From NCBI RefSeq assembly GCF_000003815.2, contig NC_049979.1, positions 22,292,210 through 22,356,209 on the forward strand: a DNA stretch of 64,000 nt, in the 5' to 3' direction. Below the pieces are notes generated by a model that had not been told where the DNA came from, ran no database searches, and saw only the letters and a list, made by a program, of their open reading frames with translations. The position numbers and the translations under genes were made by a program. Source of the stretch: Branchiostoma floridae (Eukaryota; Chordata; Leptocardii; Amphioxiformes; Branchiostomatidae). This document shows, piece after piece, positions 12,601 through 22,963 of the stretch (position 1 is the stretch's first letter; each line of letters opens with the position of its first letter).

Positions 12601-14147
12601 ATTTTTTTTAAAATGAAAGCTATCATGCGACTTAGAATTAATATGACCTGTAACGTTACCCAGTGGCTAGGGCCACGCTCTCACTAAAAACATTGGGACT
12701 AGAAACCTAAAAAAATGTCCTTAGAAATAACAAAAACAAACTAACATGCACAATGGCTTTGTCCCTCACACTTTCCTTTTGTCCCGCGAAATTCTAATAC
12801 TTTTGTATTTTGAAGAGGTACGTAATTGTACGACCACGTGCAATATTTTGCTTGTAGTGCGCTCAAGTAAACAGCCACTTCGACTTGTAGTAACCTCCGA
12901 ACCTTTTCTAGTCAAGGCAAAATACGGTCAGGACCAGTGCAGTCAGTCAGGTCATCGATCCCTTTATACAAAAGCGAACATTCCCATTCATTCACTATCG
13001 TGTGTACTGCTCACAAATTTTCAGTAGTACACACAGCGCCTAATACGGCGATATCCCTTAGCGGAAAGCCCAGCGCCACGTACGTACAACCACGAGACGA
13101 CAGAGGGCCGACCGGGTTCCTGCAGGATTTGCGCGGTACACAGTAGTAACAAGGTGCCAACAACGTGACACGCTCCCACCAAGCACGCTAGCGGCCCAAC
13201 GTGAGAATCACCGCACACTTGGTAAACATACTGTACCATTCACAGTTAGCACACAACAGCAGTAAATCCACGACAACTGGGGAGTATCATACGAACCCAC
13301 TGGTGCCTACAAGACTATACCCATTGCCCGTCAGATTTTATTTTACCGAGACTGCACACGCACACACACATGCAGGGGATAGAGTCTACTACTACCGGGG
13401 TTTCACCCTCGCCCTACCGCACCGCCAACCCATGACGGCACGCACGAACCTGTTACTCTGGGACAGTGCAGATTAGCATGTTCTCATGTGCCCATAAAAG
13501 GCTTTTTCAGAAACTTCTGTCGTTTTCCACGACTCTGTGCAAAGCAAGCAACAGCCTGAACCGAACCGTCGTGTGCTCGTATAAATTCCCAATCTAAACC
13601 ATGTAACACGCCTGTGGACGGACCCCTCTCTGACATGCCCGCCCGTCACTCACCCCGTTTACACTTACCGTCCAACTAACGAATGAAAGCCGGAGTCGTC
13701 CCGCATTGTTTCCATTGTTTGACAGGGAAAAGGAATTTCCTCCCAACACGGGACTGGTGTATCTCCCAAACGTACAGGTTCCACTTGCCGATGGTTTCCT
13801 TGGTACTCCTTGAGGCAAACTCTGAAGTAAGTATCACACGCATCCTGTGTACAAGACCCGTCATAATCTTTAACTCCATCGCAGCAGTTTCCACTGCTGA
13901 GCTGACCCGCGATATTCTGTATCGAGTTAATTTGCAGCTCGAAATATCCAGAAGCATTGGAGAGCTGAAAAACAAGTTCACAACACACGGTATAAGAAAC
14001 ATGAGAAACTCCTATCAGTGTAATGAAAAATGCAATGTGAAATAGCACGCGTACCGCTCATTATAAAACTGAAAATAGTACCTGTATCGTGGAAGTTAGC
14101 AGCAGTATTCCAACAGCTTTAAGTAGGAAAGCCCCTCTATGAACCAT
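613..14147 (-). CDS. Jag: Jagged-type Notch ligand, N-terminal half (five exons; 3' part outside window)
   Basis: Type I membrane ligand that binds Notch on neighbouring cells. Coding pieces, in order: 14147-14082, 13964-13669, 3026-2972, 2279-2031, 673-613, all with GT-AG borders and matching phases. Exon 1 encodes a signal peptide, exon 2 the MNNL (C2-like) domain, exon 3 its last strand (YTLILEAWDRDNSS), exon 4 the DSL domain with six cysteines (motifs CRPKDDFVGHFTC and CDQNGNKVCREGWMG), and exon 5 the start of EGF1. The CDQNGNK and CRPKDD signatures are Jagged/Serrate rather than Delta. Exon 5 is 61 bp, the length I recall for vertebrate JAG1 exon 5; exons 3 and 4 (55 and 249 bp) keep the same phases as the vertebrate ones (52 and 255 bp). 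The remaining EGF repeats, cysteine-rich region, membrane segment and tail lie beyond base 1. Exon 2 is one base short, so the frame breaks there. Family identity is very secure; completeness cannot be judged. Confidence 0.95.
674..2030 (-). other. Jagged intron 4
   Basis: AT-rich intron between the EGF1 and DSL exons, with only short random open frames. No repeat or RNA gene was recognised. Confidence 0.75.
2031..2279 (-). CDS. Jag: Jagged exon 4: DSL domain
   Basis: A 249-bp exon between the acceptor CTCTTTTGCAG and the donor ACAC|GTGAGT, phase 1 at both ends. It encodes the linker (GMIHPGNTWQNFQYNG) and then the DSL domain from IRVLCDEHYYGSNC through CRPKDDFVGHFTC to CDQNGNKVCREGWMGADC. 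All six DSL cysteines are present. This is the domain that contacts Notch EGF11-12 in characterised ligands. Confidence 0.95.
2280..2971 (-). other. Jagged intron 3
   Basis: Intron between the exon 4 acceptor and the exon 3 donor. Besides a short (ATC)n run at 2597-2618 nothing stands out. Confidence 0.75.
2597..2618. repeat. (ATC)n microsatellite
   Basis: About seven uninterrupted ATC units inside Jagged intron 3. Confidence 0.9.
2972..3026 (-). CDS. Jag: Jagged exon 3: end of MNNL domain
   Basis: A 55-bp exon between the acceptor CTTACAG and the donor ACAG|GTATGC. It encodes SGYTLILEAWDRDNSSRT plus the first base of an Asp codon, matching the RSYTLLVEAWDSSNDT strand of JAG1. It starts in phase 0 and ends in phase 1, which fits its neighbours. 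Confidence 0.9.
4671..4678 (-). promoter_or_regulatory. CSL/Su(H) consensus site
   Basis: TTCCCACG on plus, which is CGTGGGAA on the Jagged sense strand. This is the high-affinity binding sequence of CSL (RBPJ/Su(H)), the Notch pathway transcription factor. Occupancy is not shown by sequence alone. Confidence 0.4.
8138..8145 (-). promoter_or_regulatory. CSL/Su(H) consensus site
   Basis: Second exact CGTGGGAA on the Jagged sense strand within the same intron. Confidence 0.4.
9182..9331. repeat. Direct repeat copy A (150 bp)
   Basis: From ATCCTTTCATATGCC to TTTTGTCAATGAGCTA. Nearly identical to 9897-10044; differences are limited to a few bases at the 5' end and the length of a T run. Confidence 0.9.
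9897..10044. repeat. Direct repeat copy B (148 bp)
   Basis: Same sequence and orientation as 9182-9331. The 565 bp between the copies contain imperfect AAAATGGTA-type units around 9575-9600 and 9776-9825. The layout suggests either a very short element with terminal direct repeats or a local duplication. No primer-binding site or coding sequence was recognised between them. Confidence 0.85.
13669..13964 (-). CDS. Jag: Jagged exon 2: MNNL domain, with a one-base frameshift
   Basis: The acceptor CTTGTTTTTCAG precedes 13964 and the donor ACG|GTAAGT follows 13669; both ends are phase 0. The first part reads ASGYFELQINSIQN, then GNCCDG, then DTYFRVCLKEYQ. The second part is in another frame and reads GTCTFGRYTSPVLGGNSFSL, ending LSFVSWT. 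Both halves align with the Jagged MNNL domain. The exon is 296 bp, one short of a multiple of three, and the shift falls between the CAA codon at 13802-13800 and the TGT codon at 13776-13774. Those codons are separated by 23 nt, whereas JAG1 has eight codons (24 nt) there. This is either a sequencing or assembly error or a real null allele. Confidence 0.92.
14082..14147 (-). CDS. Jag: Jagged exon 1: start codon and signal peptide
   Basis: Twenty-two codons from ATG at 14147 reading MVHRGAFLLKAVGILLL then TSTIQ, ending at the donor CAG|GTACTA (14082/14081) in phase 0. It has a basic N-terminus, a hydrophobic core and small residues at the end, as expected of a signal peptide. Exon 2 continues LSNASGYFELQ, matching the known ASG-FEL start of mature Jagged. 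The open frame extends upstream to another ATG at 14372, but that would bury the signal peptide behind 75 residues, so 14147 is preferred. Intron 1 is only 117 bp. Confidence 0.82.
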
Positions 14148-14430
14148 GCCTACTTCGTGCCAATTTCCCAACAGCCTTCCTGAGTGATTGTGGGGGAAAC
14201 GGGAGCCGCTGAACGGCGCTGGAATCGCTTGAGTTGGGCATGCACGACGACGGTATTCCTTGCCGATCGAAAAAATAATTACACAGCAGCCTGGTCTCGA
14301 GCTGTGGGAACCGCAGCGGCCGACAGATGCATTATTTTGGAGGCGCTGCCACAGGCCGCATGCGCAGATCAATTATGTATTCCGTGCCGACAAGTTGACG
14401 TTTCTTTCTATTGGCTATTGTCCTATTTTA
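14148..14430 (-). promoter_or_regulatory. Probable Jagged promoter and 5' UTR
   Basis: CpG-rich stretch immediately upstream of the Jagged start codon, contrasting with the AT-rich flanks. It contains TGTGGGAA at 14303-14310 (CSL-type), a GCATGCGCA core at 14358-14366 resembling an NRF1 half-site, and an inverted CCAAT box (ATTGG on plus) at 14410-14414. No clear TATA box. The transcription start is inferred to lie within about 300 bp of the ATG. Confidence 0.45.
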
Positions 14431-17400
14431 ATGAGATGTTGTGTAAACATTGTCTATTATAGGCGAAAGTTGATAGGCGTGTGACTAATTTGACCTAAAA
14501 TTTTCCCAGGGTATGCTGTACGCACCGTACGTCGCCCAAGAAGTGAAGAAAGTGGCTGAAATGTTGGGGAAAGGGGAAGGAAGACCATGCCCGACTGCTG
14601 CCGTGTGCCTGAGAGGGTCTGGCTGCGGGCTACAGGCGGGTACAGCGGCGGGGAGACAGCCCGGTCGATAGGCTGCGGTTGGTAGGGGAACATGAGAAGC
14701 CTCCTCTGGATCGCCCCTCGCACTCTTTGCCAACAGCCGTGGGGGCGATCGCTTTACTTCGTCTAACTCTCCGACGTTCTACTTTTACTCTGGTTACTCA
14801 TCGACACGAGGACCCTTGTTTCCAGATACTATTAGGAAACCAGAGATCTGCAACAAAATACGCGGAAGGGCAGATCAGATTATCCGTAGATTGAGGGTAA
14901 ACATGTATCTTTTATCCCTAACAACATATGTATGCTTTGTAGTGTCTTTGAAGAGTTGGGACTAGGTGTCGGGGTGGCCTGGTCGATCAACAAGCACTTT
15001 GGCTACGGTTTCTTTGACGATTCGAACTTTGCGAACCTTGGAATGTACTTTGCCCTGCAAACACGGAACGTGCCTTAAAACTATTAAGCATTCATATCGG
15101 CATAATGAAGACGAAAATTTCGTTCCCATTCTCCTGTGCAGTTATTTTACTGTTTTACAGGGCTCAGGCAATTGTGGATTGAATGTACAGTTGAAATATT
15201 TTCTTGGTCTTGTTCCAACTATTGATCAACAACAGATCATGCCCTCTCTTGTTTGTCACCTGAACTGCAGGTGTGCGCCCTTCCATTACTGATGCACTAC
15301 CGTTGGACAGGTGACGTGCACCGAACCACACGGCAACTCGCAAATGCGATAACGGCCGGTAACTCTTGTAATCTTTGGGTTATTGTCAGCATGGACTCAA
15401 ATGTAAAGCACATTTACGTTTTTTTTTACTCAAATGGCGTCACATATTGAAACCACGTTTTACTTACCTCAGTGTTTCGTTGTCCTTCAGGCTTTTAAAA
15501 TCAGTTTGATATCTAGAATACAGGATAATAGATGCATGGTTCTCTAGCTGCTTGCCTGGGTGGCTACCATACCCCCATATCAACTCGAATGAGGATTTTT
15601 GTATTTGAAACTTGTTTTGCCTATCTTTTGTTGCGTTTTGTAAGTGCAAAGTTATATTGTACATTTTTCTCTGTTACTCTCACCTTTCCATCTACTGTAA
15701 GTGCTGTCATATCTGTTTTAATGCGCTATTTATTATAAGATCACTAAGAATTTACATTTTCCTAGTTACTAACCCAATCTAAATCGACTGTTTAGTGTTA
15801 AATTAATTTCTGTACCTCTGATGTCACTGATATATTAAAATAATAGCTTTCATAAAGCTTTGATGAAAGCTGCTTGATCGAAAGTAACGTTTTTTTAATC
15901 ATATTCAACATTGAAATATCTAAAATGTATTTCTATCTCTTCGATCGTTTTGACCAAGAAATTTGCCAATAAACACAAAAACATTGAACATGTATAGTAT
16001 CTGATTTCATTTTGTGTGGATAAATAAAGGATATCGTAAATTCTTAGGAAAATGTAACTGCCAGTTTATACGTCCATAAACGGCTTTCCCAGAAAGCACG
16101 TGGTCTGTGGTTGAAACCAGAATCTGTGTCACCTCAGTATAATTAAATCTGATGAAGACATTTGAGCTGAAGTTCAGCAACGCTCATCAAGAGGTTGTCG
16201 CGATTGACGGAATACCGCTCGAATATCGCCTCCGAGGTACCGAGGCGTATTCCAACAATGTGTACTCTTCGTTTTGGCAAATGTCATGGGCAGACCATCA
16301 TCGGTGGTCCGGAAACACGATGTGATCGTAAAGCAGGTCTACAGTGGGCGCAGAGTCTGGTCGGGCAATCAAACCTGAAGAAAAGTGGCGGGCCTGCTCG
16401 CCATACTTCAGCTAGGGGACGCCAAGTCAACCATCTGCCTCTGAGGTATTGCACAAAATCGCTACGTCTGCTTTTCTCCCCCATTAAAACTGTTCTTCTG
16501 TGAAACAGAAAGAAGGTCTATACTCTAGAGTACATCCCCCACAAAGGTAGAAGCCAATGCTTTTTCTCATCAAGTTCTTGGAAGTTGCATACGCCCACAG
16601 AAAGGGTCCTACTTGCTCTGTCGATGGCTAGCGTATTGTCTCCAAGTGAGACACAGACACACAGAGTAAAGTACAGACAGTTACTAGGAAATGAATGCCA
16701 CTACAACCGACTGACTAGATCTACAAACTTTACACAAGGAACTTCCTTGCTTTACAACAGTATTTCGCGGCCGTCCTAACAAATCAACCTATAAACGATT
16801 CGGACATCCTGTGGTGATCTCCTCATGACCAGAGATGCGTCACGTCTGGCTTTCCAAATAAAAGCTTTCCTGTCGTGAAACAAAAACGACCACCAACACA
16901 ATAGCCACACAATGCCTCTCCTTCGTGCACATTTCGTTGGCTTGACTACGTGACTACTGAGTTTATCCAGCGGCTTCTGCTATCTGTTGTTCTTCACCCT
17001 AAATCATCGCAAGTGCGACAATGACATGTGCCGCTGATAACAGCCAGAGGCGCCCGCGACAGAAGATAAAACAGAGATATCCTCACAGCCATTGGACAAG
17101 GTCTTTTGTCACGTTTTGTTGGTGTGGTCGTGGATGACGCAGATCATGAGAAATACGGCTGTACAATTGGAATGACATCATGTCGGGAACTGTGACTGGT
17201 GCTGAGAAAATGCACGAGCCTTGTAGGACGAGGAAACAGCATGTTAACAATAACAACTGTGCAAACAGGATTAATGAGCTTGAACAGTTCCAGTCGATAC
17301 GACCACTGTATTCATGATTAGTGTATTTGCTGTACAGGATTTAAACTAGCTTAGCACTGCAATGGCAAGAGACAAAGGGTTATCAATCAAGTAATTAGCT

Positions 17401-18222
17401 AACTGGACTAGATGTCGACACAACAAAAACTACCTGCTGTTTTATGAAATATCTGATTCATACGCTCCAAATAATCTTATGTTCGACGTTTCCCCTGACA
17501 AACACAGGGGATTGTAAGGGTTATAATGCGAATAAAAACATACCCGGTTACTGTTACAGTCACCGATAAAAGAGAAACTTGAAATGAAAAGGCTATGATT
17601 TCGAATGTTGTACTTTTATGCAATGGTCAGACAGTTTTGTATTCTATTTCTTTGCTCTTGTTTACTGTCTGTATAATATTAATCTTGGAGAACCTAATAT
17701 TCCATATAGCTACTCCGTCAAAGTCTAAGACCATAGGCCCTAGCATATCTCAACAAAACTTGTGTTCAATATTGAATTATGAGGTGACAGGTTTCTTGTT
17801 GTCAACAACACTGAAAGACAGACACAGTGAAATTATCAGATTAAGAATAGGCAAAGCCCATATGGAGAAGGCGTGAAGTCCTGTTTATTCCTGTTTAAAT
17901 CATGTCCAGAAACAGGTGATAAGCTCACAGGAACATGATCGCCGTCCGAGCGTCATAGTTTTGACTACGTCCAGCCACTGGTCTCCTCCCGTTCTGACCA
18001 CCAGCCCAGCCTCCAGCCTACACAACCCAGACCACCTGCCCCTGTCCTTCTCGCTGCTGCCGCAGAGTCCGTAAGGACTTGGTGGGGCTTAAGTTTCGCT
18101 CAACTCCATAAAAAGGCATCCTTACACGGCCAGTCAAAATGTTGTTCTTACTCGCAGCGCATCAGCACTACCGACCAGCGTGAGCCGTTGGCCATCTGTC
18201 TGTAAACAGTGTCAGTGCAATG

Positions 18223-18274
18223 GCTAGCCGTATTATAGCTCCCGAGTATATATACCGTATTATAGCTTTCCTCT
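18223..18274. mobile_element. Fragment of foldback (MITE-like) element
   Basis: CTAGCCGTATTATAGCTCCC followed by GAGT, then a second partial copy (ACCGTATTATAGCTTTCC). The same sequence forms an arm of the intact foldback at 51595-51694, so this appears to be a degraded relative. Confidence 0.55.
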
Positions 18275-21200
18275 CTTGCAACATCCATATCATTTTCACC
18301 ACTTGATATTCAATCAGATCAATGTCAGAACGGTACGGGGGTCATAGGGGCGCCTCAACAAAGGAACATGTTTTTGTTGACTTACACACTGAGAAAACTC
18401 ATAATAAAAATAAAACGTGCTACAAGGGTGTCATTCACGTTACATAGTGGGAAAATGACTAGAATATGCCAGAAGTAGTGAAATTACTCCAACTACTGAA
18501 ATACAAGAGTCCTGCGCATCAAAAGCATAGTATCGTTACACACAGCCTTCCATGTATCGCGGTAACAGCATCAATTAAGATCAACTTTTGCCTCAGGTGT
18601 ACGTCTGAAGTGGGTAAAGGCAAAATACGATAACTAGCTTTTCATGAATAAAACAAAGAATTGGGACATTTTGTACATTAGAGTTGCTCTCGTGCCCACG
18701 AGATTAAGTATGAATAAAGATGGTGTTCTACATACCCACTGGGATGATTAGTGACAAGGGACAGCACTAAATTGACTGTCGTCCTAACGAGAACAACATA
18801 TCGCATTTTTAATCAGGACCCAGGAGCCCATGTGCATTCGCTATAGTTAAGGCAGTAAATTCCATCTACATGAGAAACAAGATATCGAGGATCTCTGTGA
18901 AATATGAGAGTTTCTGTGAATTTCTCAATACCATAGCCCTAGCCATCATAGATGTCAGTGATGCGCCCTTTCCCTTCTTCATTCCCAGCTACATGACTAC
19001 ATTTATTCGTCGGGGACGGTTGAGCAGCTGTACATGGACTATACCACACTACTTCCAGGGAAAGGGTGCCTTTCTGTAATGCTACAGTACTTGAAAGTGC
19101 TGACATCAACATGTTTCTTCAGAATCTCAATAACTACCGACACGCCAACATTCATAAACTTCTTATGATCTTGCGTTATCACACAATCATAATTAAAAAT
19201 CTCATGATCAATGAAAAATCAGTCAAGAGCCTGAAGAGGGCATTCAGGATCACAATGGTTGGTCTATCTATTTACACCGCAGATCAATTATCCGTCAATT
19301 GCTCAAATCTAGAGTAGTCATCAGATATGATATAATAGCAACTTCGGCATAACGAGTGGGAAGCACTAAATTTGAGAAAAGGAACAATATTTATATTGCA
19401 AGGTCAGCCTGAAGAAATTGTGTAATAAGCTGAAGAATACTTGGCAATATTTTTCTACAATGAAATAAGTATTTCTGAAAACCTTGTCCTGCGGCTACGC
19501 TAAAACAACGATCGAGAACACGTGCTTATACGCGTTAGTTATGTAACAAGGTTCATTTCAGGGTTATTCGGGTTTTCAATATATGCATGCACTGTACGGA
19601 AGGTTGCTTATTTCTGCCCCAAAAGAAGAAGTCAAAATTAGCTCCGTGTTTCTTTCAGAGTGTAATCCTACATAGGAAGTAGTTCTAATATCATTGTACT
19701 TATCAATTATATATATGTTACGTGTACTTGAAATTAGCCCTTGGGCATGTATTTGCAATATACTTGATTCATTTATCAATTTAATCCCCACTCAGATTCC
19801 TTGATAGGTCAATACTTGATATACACATTAGCATGGACGCGTTAGGTTTTGGTTTTAACATTGCCATAGGTAATTAGTAACATCATTGTATATTTTTTGG
19901 CAAGGAAGATTTTTACCAATTATTTAGTCAATTTTTTTAATGAGAGGACATCATTTGAACACAAATTATGGAGCTTGATTCCCACCATAAAACAGTCTCC
20001 TGTTTTGTGAAAACATAGCAAGCTGGATCTGTATCCTTGATATAATAGACTGTAATCAGTCCGCTATGCTACATATACCGGAGTGCAGGCAGCATATGAG
20101 CAAGGTCTAACAAAAATGTAATTTTTTCTTGAACAACACAATTTAGATTGCTATGATATTCTAGAAGGTGCCATCTGGGTTCCCAGACAAATTACTATCC
20201 TAGACACAGGTGACGTCATCAAAACACGTAGCAGGGCAATTGCTATCATTTGTGCCGAAGCACACACAACAATAAACACAACAAAATTATGTTATTCATA
20301 TTTCTCCGTTAAATGTTCACATATCAAACACACATATGCATGGTATACATCAAAGAATCTATTCTGTCTATTATACAGCTGTGTACGATCAAAATGTAGG
20401 AGAATGCATAGGGTATTTACATGTATTACCAGTGCAATGAGTAACTAAAATAAACACACGAATTTCCACACGAGGTACATGGAAAATTGCATACAAATAT
20501 CTAGCACAAGAAGGATATGTAGTAAGCAAAATATGATATGGTACAGTTCACCAGAAAATCGTTCTTACCCGTCCCAGCTTTACCTTGCCATCCTCTACAC
20601 CTCATCTGCCCATATTGGATAGAAAAATCAATGGCTCTGTGGTGTGTGACTCATCGAGGAGACCTAGTAAGGGGACAACATCTGTAAGATCAATATACAT
20701 TGTGGTTAACCATCGGTACACAGGAAGGAGTGCCGTATCTTGTCTACGCAATGGCGTTGGGAGCACAGGCCTCTCCATCTATGAACAACTTCTACCATAT
20801 TTGGCATTATCATAATTGTATCAATACATAAATGTGTATATCAAGTTTGAAGCCGCCATGACTGTCATTTCGGTCCAAGTATTTAGCTTTTTTATTTTTA
20901 AAACCAAGATTCACCACATTTGTGGAAGGATTGATCATTGACTCACAAAGATATGACTATCGCCTTGTCAAGATGTCCACTCGCACCGGGACGGACCCTC
21001 GGTTTGAGAAGTGTGGTGTGTGGGGCACTCGAGATGTCACTCTCCTCAAACACGAGGCCTCTAGCAAAGTTTCAGCAGTGTCACATACAAGAGGATGTCC
21101 CTAACCGAAGCTAGGTACTCATTTTAGATCTACTCCCAAAGGCACAACATTGGAGACTGCTTGGGATTTGACCCCAGACCCTTCAGACATGCTCAAATTC

Positions 21201-22849
21201 AAAAAGCCCTGGCTACGGGGAGAATTTGCCATGGGAGTTTGGTCGCTAGATGGAATCATTTGCGTAATACTCGTTTGTGTAAAAAAAGTCCAGTTTTTAT
21301 CATTATAGAAGCAAGATGCATTTTCAAAAGTATGACAAAGTATCAATGTCGTTGGAAAGCTCGTGTATGTTATGTACCGTCTACATTCCCAATAACTTAA
21401 GAATCTCTTTAGATAGAGTTAAAAAGCCGCGAGAAACATTTACGCTAAATAGGAAGGACAATGAATCTGAAGTCAGAAAACTTCACAAATTTACATTGTT
21501 CAGTCTGACGTACTTCTAACATGTTTATGTGACTGACGGACTGGCTATCGAAGTTCGTACCAGACGATTCGCCATGCAAGAAGTCAGGTTGTTGCCACAA
21601 AAGCAGGACAGATCATGATATTGTCGGTTGTGTCGGTTGAATTCTTGCCAAACTATTTCCAGACAGGTACTGCATGACCGCAAACCGGGGCATTCTTTTG
21701 ATAGTTGTGCTTACGTCGTACAGAAATCACCTGTCTTGTTACAGAAAAGGCCATCTTATGCAATTGTCGGCGGTTAGTTCTAGCTTCGTCTGTGTAACGC
21801 AAACTCCGCTATCCGGAGCTTGTAGCCTCCTCCCCGCGGCAATGTACGACGGGCCTGAGAAGCGCGATTAAATCAGGCTAGTTCTAGCTGCTTGCTTCAA
21901 GATTCGAAATTCGACGGTGACAAAATCGATTGACGATCTACGACATATGCGACAGCAAAGATTGGCGGCCGATCGAATCACAGTGCCTCTAGGTGACATG
22001 CTCCAACAGAAGAAAGCAGAGCACTCTGTATATGTAATGTAAGTATCGCCAATTACGCTGTCAGAAGGATAAGACCACACGGCTTGATTGAGATGGATGA
22101 AGAAGAAAGCGATGTTCCCAATGGCCTCATCAAAGCCAAGAACCTCACTCCAGCAGCTAGGGTGGTAGAACTTACAGCTCCGGACCTTCCTCAGGAGATT
22201 AATCATAAAGTAATTTTCTAAGATTGATCTTCCATCATAATCATATCACTTACGGATATGATAACTTGAGACAGCTCTAATGGAATATTCAGATTACAAG
22301 AAAGGAGAGATGGTTTTTCTTTTAGCGACCCCAAGAGACCAATCAAATCGTCGTCAGCAATTAAAAAGCAATTCCCTCTTTGTGTTCTAGGCGTCGAATA
22401 ATCCATCATCTTTGTACATGAATGAGATGACACTTTTCATATGATATTTCACATTGTGAGGCGCTGCGTGGGATTACTATAATATCCGGAAAGTGATGCT
22501 TAATAGGCTTTAAAAGGGAATGAAGCAAGATCAAAAAGTTTCTCAAGTGAAGTACTTGAAAGATGGATTAAGTCGTAACGTTTTTATCAGCGGCTTCATA
22601 ATAAAAGTAGGTGTGACCTCTATATAATGATGCTGCATTAGGTGTTGGTGCATATTAGATATTTTCAATGCAACAGGGTGATAGGTAGGCAAAGGTAATG
22701 GTCCCATAGTCTTTGAAGTCGTTTTATGGGGCATGATATTGGAAGGCGGAGTCCATTCAAATCGTTTTGCCACTTTTTACCTCCCAAGCCGTCGTGGTCA
22801 GATGCCTGAGTAAAGTAAAGGAAGTCGTGTTAAGTGCCTTTTCCTAATA

Positions 22850-22963
22850 TCCAAGCAAATCCTACAGTAGCATAAGATAGTATCAAAAGCTGCCAGCCTA
22901 TGAGTGTGTATGCTACCTGGCAGTTTTTGATGCTATCTTATGCTACCGTAGGATCTGCTTGGA
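22850..22963. repeat. Long near-perfect hairpin (47-nt arms, 20-nt loop)
   Basis: Left arm 22850-22896 and right arm 22917-22963 are reverse complements at 43 of 47 positions; in RNA two of the four differences become G-U pairs in one orientation. The loop is 22897-22916. The size and shape suit either a small inverted-repeat transposon or a precursor-microRNA-like transcript. I do not recognise a known microRNA in it. Confidence 0.85.

Larger units (their letters stand above)
3027..13668 (-). other. Jagged intron 2 (10.6 kb)
   Basis: Long intron separating the two MNNL exons. It holds two canonical CSL/Su(H) motifs, a pair of near-identical 150-bp direct repeats, and a stretch at 10750-11200 open in several frames on both strands in which I recognise no protein. 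The last 900 bases become CpG-rich toward the promoter. Long first or second introns are common places for enhancers in developmental genes, but that is inference here. Confidence 0.7.

Noticed and set aside
13683-14045. 120-codon plus-strand open frame opposite Jagged exon 2
   Set aside because: It is the antisense shadow of the MNNL exon; no similarity or splice support.
14372-14372. Upstream ATG extending Jagged by 75 residues
   Set aside because: It would place the signal peptide internally; the sequence between the two ATGs is promoter-like and CpG-rich.
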